A DNA stretch of 64,000 nucleotides from the NCBI RefSeq assembly GCF_000189635.1, contig NW_002476186.1, positions 62,001 through 126,000 of the forward strand. Reading direction: 5' to 3'. The stretch's first letter is position 1. The number at the start of each line of letters is the position of its first letter. This document shows, one piece after another, positions 12,401 to 24,019 of this stretch. The notes beneath the pieces were generated by a model, which was given only the letters and a program-made list of their open reading frames with translations, was not told where the DNA came from and searched no databases. The position numbers and the translations under genes are program-made. Origin of the DNA: Tetrahymena thermophila SB210 (Eukaryota > Ciliophora > Oligohymenophorea > Hymenostomatida > Tetrahymenidae).

Positions 12401-13546
12401 AAAATTAAAGTATTTCACAAAATAAAGATAATTCTTAGTAAGAACAGGATTAAAAGAGCCAAGCAAATATATCAAAAGAAATTTTTAAATAAAACAAATT
12501 GCTTTTGAATAGCCTTAAAGACAATCCTACTGAAATTAACAACATTTTAGAAGAAAGGCTTAAAGTTCTAAGAGGAGAGAAAGATGATTTATTATAATCT
12601 ATATAAGAATCCTAAAAAGATGTAGATAGGCTGAAGGCATACTATCTTAGAAATAAAGATTACAGATTAAATGACTTAGACTGTCCTCTAAGCTTAAAGA
12701 CATTCATGACTATTACAGATATAGAAAAATGTTAAAATCTTGAATTTATTAAATATCAAAATAAAGAAATAATTGATGAACTCACTGCAGAAAAAGAATA
12801 AAAGAATAAAATTTTGGAAATGTAACAAAAAGCTGGGCAAGTTATTGCCTTAAAATGGGGTGAATTATAATTAAAAGCATAAGAGCTTAGAGATAAACTT
12901 GATCAAATTTAAGAACAAGAAAGAAATATGGAAGAAATGAACTAAAAAATATCTGTGCTAAACAAATAAATTTAAAAATATAAATAATTTTAAGATTTAG
13001 AGCAACTAAAGGATTCTATTCTTAATTCTAGAGATTCTTTTAATGGGTTAGGAGGTGATCACTAATATGAGGAATCAGAGTTAAAAGAGTTGTTGTAAAA
13101 AGTCTCTACTCTTAATAAAAATCCTGTCATTTAATAAGCTATCAGCTAGTATCCTACATTAAGAGATAGATTAAGAGAGCTGGATCAAAAAGAATATAAA
13201 ATTTTATAAGTAAAATTTATTTTTAATGTATTTTAAGTTAAATATTTTTTAGGAGTAAATCAATATAGCCGCAGAATCATATGAAGCTGCTAAATAGGAG
13301 TTTGAAAAGAGAAAAGAAGAGATTGAGTAGCAATACTAATAGAAAAAGAACTTACAAGATTAATTTTATTCTGCCAAAATATAAGAACTAGATTTAAAAA
13401 TATCTTGTGTTAAGGCAAATAATATTACTTTAATAGACTAAGCTGAGCTAGAACAACAAAGATAAGTTAAAAAACATCTAGAATAAGAAATACAATAGCT
13501 AGAAGCTTGGATCGAAAGTTATAAAGAAAAATAAATAAATAAATGA
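9406..13546 (+). CDS. Divergent Aurora-like kinase with repeats and coiled-coil tail, 1365 aa
   Basis: ATG 9406, TGA 13544-13546, one 43 bp intron at 13210-13252; the exons make 1366 codons exactly. A Ser/Pro/Gln-rich leader (about 180 residues) precedes a kinase domain at roughly 180-460. It carries the Gly-loop region ASGQYSRIY, ATP lysine in YALKEI, HRDLKPDNIL, and DFGWS, the activation-segment start typical of Aurora kinases. Lys, HRD Asp and DFG Asp are all present. The APE motif is replaced by CPD, and the Gly loop has lost two glycines, so this is a divergent member. Beyond lie an acidic/Gln-rich segment, five 11-residue repeats (residues 868-922) and a long probable coiled coil to the C-terminus. 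The tail suggests a structural or localisation role, for instance on microtubule arrays; that is inference. Confidence 0.88.
12007..12171 (+). repeat. Five tandem 33-bp (11-residue) repeats inside the Aurora-like kinase gene
   Basis: In frame these encode SIAVPLSGIEQ, SNVVPLQGIQD, SNAIPFQEMQQ, SNVVPLQGIQE and SYVVPFSGKQD. Spacing is exactly 33 bp and the unit core is S-N-V-V-P-L-Q-G-I-Q. The diverged first and last units suggest old slippage or unequal exchange. It could be a repeated docking motif. Confidence 0.9.
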
Positions 13547-16500
13547 CGTGAAATCATAATATATCACTTAAAAATTTAACACATATTTTGTCTATATACT
13601 TTTTCCTCAAGCATACATAATAAAAATAATTAAAACTTTCATAACTAAATAAATTTTTTAATTATTTTACAATACTTTATAGTAATCAAAGAGATATATA
13701 AATTTAATTGATTATACTAATAATAAAAGCTTTAATTTAACTGATTCTCAACATATTTTGAAGAATCTGAAACTTAATCTTTAAATTTAAAAAGAAATTA
13801 AGAAAATAAATTGAAAATATTCTCAGCATTTTCTTATTTACTCTTGTCAAATTATAGTAATTTTTTTACTTTAATGTCTTTTTTTAAACACCTCTCAACG
13901 TTAATAAAATTTTAAATTTTTAAAAAAATCATTAGTTACTTAAAACGAAAAGTCTGTATTTTCTTGAAAGCTAGGAGGAAGGTTATAAGGTACTGGTATT
14001 CAAAAATTTTAATTTAATATAATTAATGTCTGCTTATATAGATTAGTTATTTCTTAGGAAATGTCTATACTTTTTACATAAATATTAATATATATCAAAA
14101 TATTTTTTAGTAACTTATATTTTTTCAAAGATTATACTGTTTGAACTACAACTAAAATAAAAAGTCATTTTATTTAGTTGTGTACTGCACTTTGCTTTTC
14201 AATATTTATGGTTATTTAGATTTTATTAGAAAAAATAATTCTCCTTGATTTCAATAAAATTATCAAAAGAGATTATTTTAAAAATAGGACAAAATAATTT
14301 GTTAACTGCGTTGAGTAATTTAAATTATGGGAATTGATAATCAATCAAAATTTCATTTTAAAGACGATTCTAGTATGTTAAGCTTCTAGTAATTAATACA
14401 CATGATGATATATGAAGTATATTTGTTAATTAACAAAATTTCTCAAGTTCTATAAATTTTATGAGTACTAAAATTATAAAAAATATTTAGGTTCATAGAA
14501 ACATAATGTGAAATAAAATGAAATATTTAATAATACTTAGAGGTATTTTAATATTTAAGTTTGGTTGAGATTTAGTAAAATTTAATTTTTTTATATTAAA
14601 AAAATAAATAATACACAATAAATGGAATCATAATTATTTTTTAAATAAATTAATTTGATTAAATATGAAAAATTAAATAAATAAAAATGTTGATAGTGTA
14701 ATTTAAAAAATAGCATTGAACTTATGACTCATGTCGAGAATATTTAAATATTATTACAATATATGATTATTAATTCTATACAAATTTTTTGAATGCTAAA
14801 TATAATTTTTTTTAATAATCAAATACCTTAACCTCTTTCATGCTGCCTTAACTTATTTTAATTTTGTTCTGGAATTTATCAAAAAATAAAAAGATTTACA
14901 CAAAAAATTCATAAAACCTTCTTCAATTAAAAATATTCGAATTATTTCCTTTCTGATACAATAATGTTATAAAATTTTTGATGTTAAGCATTTTATTAAC
15001 CGCAAAGTAAAAATTTGAGTTAGTATTATAAGGTATTCTGTATTTAGAAATGAAAGTATCTATCTAGGGTTTGATGTTAATTTTACTTAATCTAGCTTAA
15101 AAAGCAAAATTTTACTTTATAATAATCGAATGAATTATAAACAGACATTTATTTAAAAATCTATATATAAAAAAGTATTATTTGTTTTACTTTTGAATTT
15201 TTGCTGACGTAATCAATTTTACTTCTGTCAATTTTAAATTTATGGTTAAAATGTTTATGTTAATTTTACTCAGTTTTAGCTGTTCATTATCATAATCAAT
15301 TATAAATCAAAATTCAAATATTAATAAAATAAAAAAAATTTTATCATCATATTTCAAGAGATATTTTTAATAAAAAATAAACTTTTTAATGATTACTTTT
15401 TTTACCTTTAAATTTATTATTGTATTTTTTGGTTAGGATGTAACTTGTTTAATTAATTAATAGATGTTTCACACTATGGTAAAAATAGTGTTTGTTATTC
15501 AAAACACCTATTTTAATTAAATTGTATTAAATCAAAAAACCTTCCTATCAATTAATTAATTTTTGGCTCTTTAGTAAATATTATTAAAATAATTAACGGA
15601 AGACAAAAGCTTTTATTACTCAGATTACTAATCTTAATTACTCAGTTTACATTTTTTTACAAGCCAGTTAATTAATTATTTTTCATATAGCTTTTCCCCA
15701 TTATTGAGAATTATGTTCATATATACATCTATAATTTTTAAAAATGCTATTTTATAGCTTAATTGTAATAAAAAATTACATAATTTTTATCTATTTATCA
15801 TAAAAAAATTATAACTTATTATTATTTTACTGTTAAAACTATTAGATCTAATTATTTATCTTAAATTTTATTTAAAGAGTTTAAGAAAATTTGAATGGTA
15901 GAATATTTAATTATAATTATATCCCTGATTTGCTTTTATTTATAACATAACAATTTAAATTTAAATACGTAACTTAGTAAACTCATTTTAATTTAAATAA
16001 TTACGGATTAACAAAAATAAAAAAAAGTAAATTTGTTACGTGTTTTAGAAATTTGGTTATTAATTTAAAGATATAATATTTGATCTTAACTTATTGAAGA
16101 AATTTAATTATTATTTCTTAAATTAATCATCCTTTTAATCATTTTCAAATATAATTTTTTTTTCCCTTTAAGTCACATATTTGATATTTCTTATCACTAG
16201 ATTAACAAAAATCTAATAGTGATAAATTTCGATAACCATTATGTAAAATAGGGTAAGTAAATTTACAAACAACACTTTTTTTTATAAAATAATAATTCAT
16301 TAAAGACTTTATATTCTGCTCATTAAATTATAGATATCAAAAAATATACTTTAAATAATTAGGTTTTGTATTGTACTCCTTAATAAGCCTATGTATTTAT
16401 TATTTGAAAATTGCTTTATTATGAATATTTTCGATCATGCCTATTAGTTAACATTTTTTTTTTTTGGAAGAATTAAATCGAGTAATATCTATATACTTTT

Positions 16501-16741
16501 TGCATAAATTTAATTTGTTAATTTGATATTCTACCAGAAAGATTAAATAACCATATAAATTAATTTATTAATTGATTTTCTCTAAATCAATTAAAAATTT
16601 TTTGATTTTAGTGTAAATTAAGTTAATTAGAATTAACCAGAATCTTTAATAGAAAACACAATTAAAAAATTAATTAAAATTCATAATTTAATAAATAAAT
16701 AAATTCCTTCCTTCTATAAATAGCTTAACTTTTCCAATAAA
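13547..16741. other. Gene-poor AT-rich stretch, 3.2 kb
   Basis: This is the longest gene-free region of the window, between two plus-strand genes. Neither strand shows a TGA-poor frame with the Gln/Ser/Asn/Lys usage of the neighbouring genes. I saw no tRNA-like cloverleaf and no transposon termini. It includes imperfect hairpins near 15471-15491 and 16191-16225 and many homopolymer runs. An unrecognised RNA gene cannot be excluded. Confidence 0.5.
16191..16225. repeat. Imperfect inverted repeat (possible hairpin)
   Basis: Left arm TTATCACTAGATT at 16191-16203 pairs with 16210-16225, apart from a 3-base bulge, around a 6-base loop. It sits in the gene-poor stretch about 520 bp before the transporter start. 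Function unknown. Confidence 0.5.
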
Positions 16742-18622
16742 ATGATAATTAATAATTCATATAAAAAAATAAATATTGAATCTGAAATGAGAAAAATATC
16801 TACAGGGTACACTCAAAAAGAAGTTAACACTAAAAATGTTTATGTAAGATCTATAATTATAAGTTTAGGGTGTTTATACTTTGGCTATAATAATGGTAGT
16901 TTTAACACAACTTAATAGCATATTTCCTATTTAAATGGCTGGATAACTGATTAGCAAGTAGCTCTTTATACAGGATTAATTACTTCAGCTTTGTCTTTAG
17001 GCTGTTTAGTAGGTTCTCTTATAACTACGTAGTTCCTAAAGTCAACTAAAGATGACCACAGACTTTGCTTAATGATTACTGATGTAATTGGTATTTTAGG
17101 AATTGTAGAATAAATAATAGACTACAATCTCGGGCATTTTCTTTTAGGAAGATTTCTCAGCGGTATTGCATGTGGCCTAAATACCTCTCTTGTTCCTATG
17201 TATCTTTAAGAATTCACTCCTATAATAATGAGAGGAAAGACTGGTACCTTTGTTTAAACATTTGCCTAATTAGGTTCATTTATAAGTATTTCTCTAGGAG
17301 TAATTTAGCCTATTTATGAAAAGCCACCAAAAAATGTAGATAAAGCTCTTTTCGTTGAGGAATCTTTAGAAAATCTTAATGTATTTGAAAAGGAAGCAGC
17401 TTGGAGAATCATTTTAGGATTACCTATTCTGATGTGTTTAATAAGACTAATAGCCCTGTTATTTGTCTATACTTAAATATCTCCATTATAAATGGCTCAA
17501 AAAAATTAATTGGTAAACCTCAAAAAGCTTATGAACTCTGTGTATTCACCTAGAAGAGCTTTAAAAACGTACACAGAGATCATTACTTAGGCCTAAGAAT
17601 GCTTTGATTAAAAAACAACCAATGATGAACAGTTTGATAATTCCTCTTAATTAAAATAAATAAAAAGCTTGTAAAACATTACTAGCACAAATGTCTCTCC
17701 CACTAATAAAAAATTTAAAATAGAGCTAGAAATGATTAAATAAGATACTTAACAATATATTATTGATAAAGATTCTGGTAAAATCTAGTAGGGACAAATA
17801 GAAAAAGATATGAAGAGAGAATAAGATTCACAAAGTTTAGAATGTATAGGCAGTAATAATTAATCTCCTACTAACAAAAGATTAAAAAGAGATTTCAGTT
17901 AGATAAAATAATAAGTTTTATTTGAGCCAAGTATTTGTAAAAGCTAAGATTTAAAATAATTTTAAGATAAAAATACAAATATTGAGAATTCCAGCAAACC
18001 TAAAAATTACTTAAGCTCTAAAAGAAGACTCATGTTAGGCTTAATTATTTAAACTGCCTCAAGAATAAATGGCTAAATTTCTCTAACTTTCTATTCTAGC
18101 AGCATCTTTTAAACTTAGACCAGCAATATTTATATTTATTTAATTCTTTAGGGTGCAGCTGGATTCCTTTTTACATATATTTCTTTATTTTTTATTGAAA
18201 AAACTGGAAGAAAAAAATTAATGTTAATTAGTACATTTTTACTAATGATTGCTTAGTTAGGCATAGCTATTTTTTCAATGATCAACATCTTCTATCTTTC
18301 CTTTATTTCTATAATTTTCTTTTTGTTTGCCTTTGGTATAGGCCAAGGTGGCGTAACATGGCCATACACGGTTGAGCTAGTTAACAAAGAGCATGTAAGC
18401 TATTGCTCTGCTATGAGATGGGTGTGGGTTCTTGTTATTGGTATCACATTTCCATTCACAAATTTAGTTTTAGGATTTGCAGGAACATTTTTTATTTATT
18501 TAGGAGCAACTTTCTTATGTTTCCTTTATTTCCTCAAAGAAATGAAAGAAACTAAAAATTTAACTCTAGAATAAATTGATAAGCTTTACAGCAATGAATA
18601 AAATGAATAAGAACAAAAGTGA
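16742..18622 (+). CDS. MFS sugar-porter-family transporter, 626 aa, with long central loop
   Basis: Single exon from ATG 16742 to TGA 18620-18622, 627 codons. Hydrophobic segments fit a 12-helix major facilitator. The family signature after helix 4-5 is clear: GRFLSGIACGLNTSLVPMYL followed by EFTPIIMRG, matching the sugar-porter pattern GRxxxGxxxG...PxYxxE...RG. In the second half FIEKTGRKK matches the conserved acidic/Gly-Arg-Arg loop between helices 8 and 9. The loop between helices 6 and 7 (about residues 250-430) is far longer than usual, hydrophilic and Gln/Lys/Ser-rich, so probably cytosolic and regulatory. Substrate cannot be told from sequence; hexose or related solute is the family default. 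Cap ATG chosen as the first in frame, directly before a polar N-terminus and helix 1. Confidence 0.9.
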
Positions 18623-19197
18623 CCTAAATTAATATTTACTACATATATAAATATATATATATATATTATTTATGATACTACCTTTAAAAACTATTTATAT
18701 TTAATTAAAAAAATCTCTTTCATAATTTTATTTTAAAATATAAGTATACATTTTCATCAATAACTCTAAATTACAAAATTCTAAAGCGTTTTAAGATATA
18801 GACAAATATGTAATGTTTCAAGAGTAAAATCCTGAAAGCTTTATTTATGATAATAATTTCAATTTTTTGTCAGTACTTCAGGTACTCTTGAAAAAGGAGG
18901 GGAGGAAAAAATTGATCTTTGATTTTCGGCCTAACTTTATGTCCTTATTCAAGACAATCTAATATAAGAAGACCTCATAACTAATAAATCTTATAATATA
19001 CTCTTTGTAATTTTAAACTTTTGAATAAAGCTGATTTTATTCGTATTTTAAATGTCTGAAGTAAAATGAAATAAAAATGATGAAGTAATTAATTAAAGAA
19101 AGATAAATTTAATATAAAATACAGTTAAAAATATATCAAAATATAAAATTTAAAATTTACAGTTTATTATTTATTTATTTTATCTATTTTGCAGCAT
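18623..19197. other. Convergent spacer with (AT)n run
   Basis: This lies between the 3' ends of the transporter and the exchanger. It holds an AT microsatellite at about 18641-18667 and no coding-like frame. Confidence 0.55.
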
Positions 19198-21918
19198 TCA
19201 TCTAACTAAAATACTTAGTATCATAAAAAATGTAGCAGTAAAAAAGAAAATTGCGTACATTATATTTAAATAATTTGAGAAAGCCTTTCCTAAAATATAG
19301 CTGTAAAAATATTATTTAAAAATTTTTTTCAAAATAAGAATATTTACTTCGATTTTTTAGCAAGAATAAGAATTAAAGTTAAATTTGCAAAACTAAACAG
19401 TAAAACAGTGGCTACAATTATATTGTCTAATTATTGAGACATTGTTTACTCTGTGAACAAAGAAAACTCGATTACTTAACTATTTGTTTTTTTTAAATGT
19501 CAATCAAAATATATATGCTTTTCCAAATATTGTTTTACTTTTTTGTTTTTAATATCAAAGCAATTCCAAAACCAAGTAATGTGTTAAAAAGTTAACCAGC
19601 AAAACAACCAGTCATAGCCATAATTCCATATCCCATTTTAGCCAATTAAGGATTAGTAAAAAAATCTATATAAAAACAGCATTAAAATTAGTCTATTTTT
19701 AGAGGAAAATAAATAAATACCTCCTGCAGAATTACCAAATGCTAAAAATGTCAAACCTAAATATGCCTTGTTAACATTTGTAACTAATTATAGCAACTAT
19801 TATATTTTCAAAGAGATATTAACATTAATAGAGATATAAATTAATTAATTTACTTGTAAGAAATCAACCAAAAGCTAAGCTGAAAATGAAATCCATACAA
19901 TAGAGTTAATAAATCCAAAAATAGAAAAAATCCATAAAAATGAGGGAGGCTTAGAAACATGACTAAATTTCCAGACTGCCAGACACAAAATAGTGCTAAT
20001 TGGTAAAACAATAAACAAGATGTGTAAGTTAAATACTTCTGCTTCAAGATCTAGTTGAATTAAGTATAAAATATTATTAAAAATGTGAAAATAAGAGATA
20101 TTTTATTCTTACTTTCCGTGTAAGCAAGTAAGAATAAAGGAGCTGTGTAGCATAGTATCATTCCTTGCCATTTATTCCACTAATCCTCTTCAGAAGGAGG
20201 GATTGTTAAATCTCTAACTATATTTATCGGAAATTCGTACAAAAATATAAATTTCTACCACCACTTCATGTAATGCCATTACAAATCAAAGTTCAACATT
20301 CTACTTTTTATTCTTGATTTCATTTTAAGGAAATTGTGGCTTATTCTAAACTAAATTGAATGTTGCTTAGTCCTAAAATACAAAAAAAATATTTTGCTTT
20401 TAAATAGTTATGATAAGTTAATCATTACTTTTAAATTGTATTTTTTATGCTGAAATCAACTAAATTTGAAGAATAATGCTGCTTTTTTTATCTTTCTGCT
20501 TCTAAAGAACTACTGGCATTCTATTTTTAAAATAAAATAAGTTCACATAAAATTATATTAACAAAATTAAATAAAATAAGCATAATCATCTTACTTCAAA
20601 TTCTTCTAAATAATCATCTAAAAGACCTCTTTAATCCTTAAATAGTATTTATTACAAAAATTTCACAAAAAAAGGAAGAGAAAGAAGTTGATGATATGCT
20701 TTGCAAATCTAATAATTCTAAAAATAGAATCAATTACTTCTGGAGATTCGTATTTGAGATATCCAGTCTTCAAAAAGTCTTTCAAATTCTCTCTGTATTT
20801 CAAAAAAAGTAATTAATTAAATATTTTGTATCTAAATAAAAAGTTACGAAGCTTTATAGCTTTTATCAAAATCATTGTTCTCTGCATCAGATATATAATC
20901 ATCAGTATCTTATCCACTTACAAAACTCATATGTCGATTTTACAATTCATTTTCATCACTAATTAGCTAAGCATTTATTCCATTTTCTATTTAAATTATT
21001 TTGAAAGATAGATAAATATTGATGATAAAAATAATTATTTGAAATACTTCTCTTTCTTTTAGCATCCCACTCTTAGTAAATCACAACAATTATAAATCTA
21101 AATTTAAATAAAATTTTATAAATATATTTTTTGTCTTCATTAAAATTAATTTTAATTAATATCTATTTTATTTAAAGAAAAGAATGATATAAAAAAAAGT
21201 GTAATTTAATATATACACAAAGTAAAGAGAGAAGAAAGCTACTGCCATTGGAAAATTTACTTTTCCTATTAACAAATAAATTAATATGAGAAATGCTGCA
21301 AAGCAGTAAAAACCAACATCCCTAATAAATATATTCTTATCAGCCTATTTTAATAATAAAAAACTAATTAATTTTCTATTTCATTACTCTTTTTTTTACT
21401 TTTAATTCATCAGAATTTTTAATCACTTTTGCTAATGTGACAGTAGTAACGAAGAGCCCAGCTCCAAATATGCTACCAATCGCTAAATTTATACCTTCAT
21501 CGTCATTACCACCACCTGCTATTATAGCTGTGAATACATCTGGGGCACCGTTTCCTAGAGCAAGCAGAGTTACACCAGCTAATGTTTATGAACATTTTAG
21601 AGAATCAGATATTTTGGCTAAAGCGGGAGATAAATATGATTCTGCTGTTGATGAAAGAAGGTGAAAGGCAACCAAAGAAATAACTATCTAGTGTATATTA
21701 ATAAACAATAATTAATTATAAATGCAATCATTATTTGATAATCTTATTTTTACAGTTAGGATTATTAAAGAGGGAACATTTTAATTTAATGTACAATAGT
21801 AGAAATGAGTAAATTATATTAATTCTTCATCATGGCAATGCTCAACTACAAACTAACATACGTTAATTGCTCTTTATATATTTGCTAGAGAGCAATCTAA
21901 TAAATCAGCTTAACTCAT
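19198..21918 (-). CDS. NCLX/CCX-type Na+(Li+)/Ca2+ exchanger
   Basis: Multi-exon gene read from ATG 21918 (upstream coding exon not excluded) to TGA at 19200-19198. The N-terminal Cys-containing segment and FYYC resemble the NCLX (SLC8B1) extracellular region. The alpha-1 repeat is clear: AGVTLLALGNGAPDVFTAII (about 21520-21590), followed by GSIFGAGLFVTT. The alpha-2 repeat reads GLTFLAFGNSAGD across an intron near 19730, then FFTNPQLAKMGYGIMAM, keeping the ion-binding Asn and Asp. Between them lie a cytosolic acidic loop (near 20900) and the family stretch DLTIPPSEEDQWNKWQ (near 20200). One well-supported intron is 21688-21753; several others are needed but were not all placed. Role: electrogenic Ca2+ export from mitochondria or across another membrane; location cannot be settled here. 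Confidence 0.88.
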
Positions 21919-22316
21919 AAATATTGTTTTTATATAAAAAACAGCAGTTCTTTCTGTAAAAAATGAATAATCTTTATTATGTAAACTAACTATCCTTGCT
22001 TATTTACTATTATCAAATAAAAAAATTTTGATTTGATTTTCTGTTTTTATATCTTTTATAATCAATTAATCAAGCAAGTTAATTATTTTTTGATCAAATG
22101 AATCAAATACGTGAGTGAGAAAACACAAATATTAATGGTAATTAATTATACATACTATTTTAAGATTTTATATTTAATTACTTGACGAATTTACTAAAAA
22201 TAAGAAAATAAATGCGTTTTGATAAAAGATATTTTCTAATCATTTGAATTTTACACATTTATAGAGTAACTAGAAAAAATAACAAATTTAAAATATTTTA
22301 TTTTAAAAACAATCAA
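21919..22316. other. Spacer upstream of the exchanger gene
   Basis: AT-rich and without coding character. It holds the exchanger's promoter, possibly a 5' leader intron (an acceptor-like TTTTTTACAG lies just before the start), and the 3' end of nothing else visible. Confidence 0.45.
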
Positions 22317-23769
22317 TCAAACATGTAAAAGCTCATGGATTTGATGAGCACTTATAAGACTTATTTTTAAACCTTCTTGGTTTCTAAAGTAAATAATTAC
22401 TCTATATCTTTAATCAGGTTCAAATTCATATTGTTTAGGATCTAATGCATTTATATTCTCACATGAAGGATAATCTGAAAAATAAAGCTAATTCTAGGCA
22501 ATGTGGAACTACATTAACAGTTTAGAATTGAAAGTAAACATTTATTTGATGTTCTTGCCTTTTAAAATTTTTTCACAAAAACTATCATTTGAAGATTTGC
22601 CTAATTAAATAGCATAAAAGTTGTTTCTATCATACCAATTGAAGTCTTTTTTATCATCTTCTGTAAGTCCAATTATGATACACTCTTTAGGTGGCCTGTC
22701 AAACTCAAATATTAGTTAATATTTTTAATCATAATCAAAAGTGCAACTTGAATAAACCTAGCCTCTACCTTCAAAGAAAGCGCTTATTGATTAATATCCA
22801 AACTAATTGTCTTCTATTTTTATCAAACTAGATTTTTCATATGTACTATTTTCAAACTTTAAGTTAGAAACACACTATCTATTTATTTGAATTATATTGT
22901 CAATTTACTAAAAAATTTTACTAAAAATAAAATTATTTTTGAACTTAAAATGCTCCTTTTTTATCTAACAATATATTAATTTGTTAATTTTTCAAAAATA
23001 ATAAACTTTTTTACTTTTATTGCTACGTTCTAAATTATAATAATATTTTGTTAAGACTATTGTTGAAGCTATCAAACATTTCTTGGCTAATTTGAGGAAG
23101 ATTTTGAGAAATATTGAAAATTTTTTAACTCAATTAATTATTCACATTTTCAGCATTTTGATACTTCTAGAGTATAAATTTTTCAATCTCTTCATTTGCT
23201 AGCTTGGCATCATTACTATTTTTCTAAATTATTTATCTTAAATCTTTTAGTTACTTTTGACTCTCATAGTATGAGTTTAGATGGCTAAAATCTTCTATAA
23301 CTTTCTGAGCTATCAATAATGTTTCTTTTTTAATTTACTCTATATTTTCATTCATATTTTTTTTTATTTCATCAAAAGTTTTAATGACGTTATCCATAAT
23401 ATTCAAGTTCACTTTTTACTTAATCATCTTAAGTTTGTTTTTTAATTCAGGATTCACTGGAGGCCAAAATGATTCATATTCTTCAAACTCGTTCTAATCT
23501 TCATCTGAAGCAGTATTTTAATCATCAACTTAGGTTGAATTAAGAGGATCTGTTGAACAATCTACTTCTTGTTATTATTCTGCAAATATATTTTAAATTG
23601 AAATACAATTCAAATCTTTAGATTTTAGAACACACTTGAAGCACTAAAGTCTATTTAAATTATCAGGGCATTTTTATCCCATAAAAACTCCCTGAATTTG
23701 ATTATTTTTATGGATTAAACAAGATTATAAACTTTATTAGTTAAAAAAAGTATCTTCTAAATTGTTCAT
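22317..23769 (-). CDS. TRIM-like protein: zinc motif, coiled coil, possible SPRY-like C-terminus
   Basis: ATG 23769, TGA 22319-22317; at least one intron lies around 22930-23020. The N-terminus has a C17-x2-H20 ... C34 ... C43-x2-C46 cluster, like the B-box-type zinc motifs of many ciliate proteins. An acidic segment follows, then a long charged heptad-rich region (about 23420-23060 on the plus axis) likely to form a coiled coil. The C-terminal ~190 residues are globular and hydrophobic-patterned, with alternating strands and the ending RVIIYFRNQEGLKISLIS, which resembles a SPRY/B30.2 or other beta-sandwich fold. That fold call is a guess. The order zinc, coil, beta domain is the plan of TRIM proteins, but no RING is visible, so ubiquitin-ligase activity should not be assumed. 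Confidence 0.7.
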
Positions 23770-24019
23770 TTGCAAAAAATAAGGAGATATTTATTTAAAT
23801 AAATATTTATGAAATCAAAAATACCAAATTTACATGAACCATGCAAATAAACAACACATAAATCAAATAAATAATTTTAAATAAAATAGAAAAAATATTA
23901 TTTATAAATTTAATAAATAAAATTGCTTAAAATAACAAAATATTATATACATTTATTTATTTACTTACTTATTGGTTTAAATATGAGTCTTATAAAATTA
24001 ATTTAAAACTTTATAAATT

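Noticed and set aside
13547-16741. Possible transposon or tRNA cluster
   Set aside because: No terminal repeats, transposase-like frame, or B-box-like tRNA sequence was visible.
21437-21664. Plus-strand open frame in the exchanger region
   Set aside because: It is antisense to the alpha-1 repeat exon, which is unmistakable on the minus strand.
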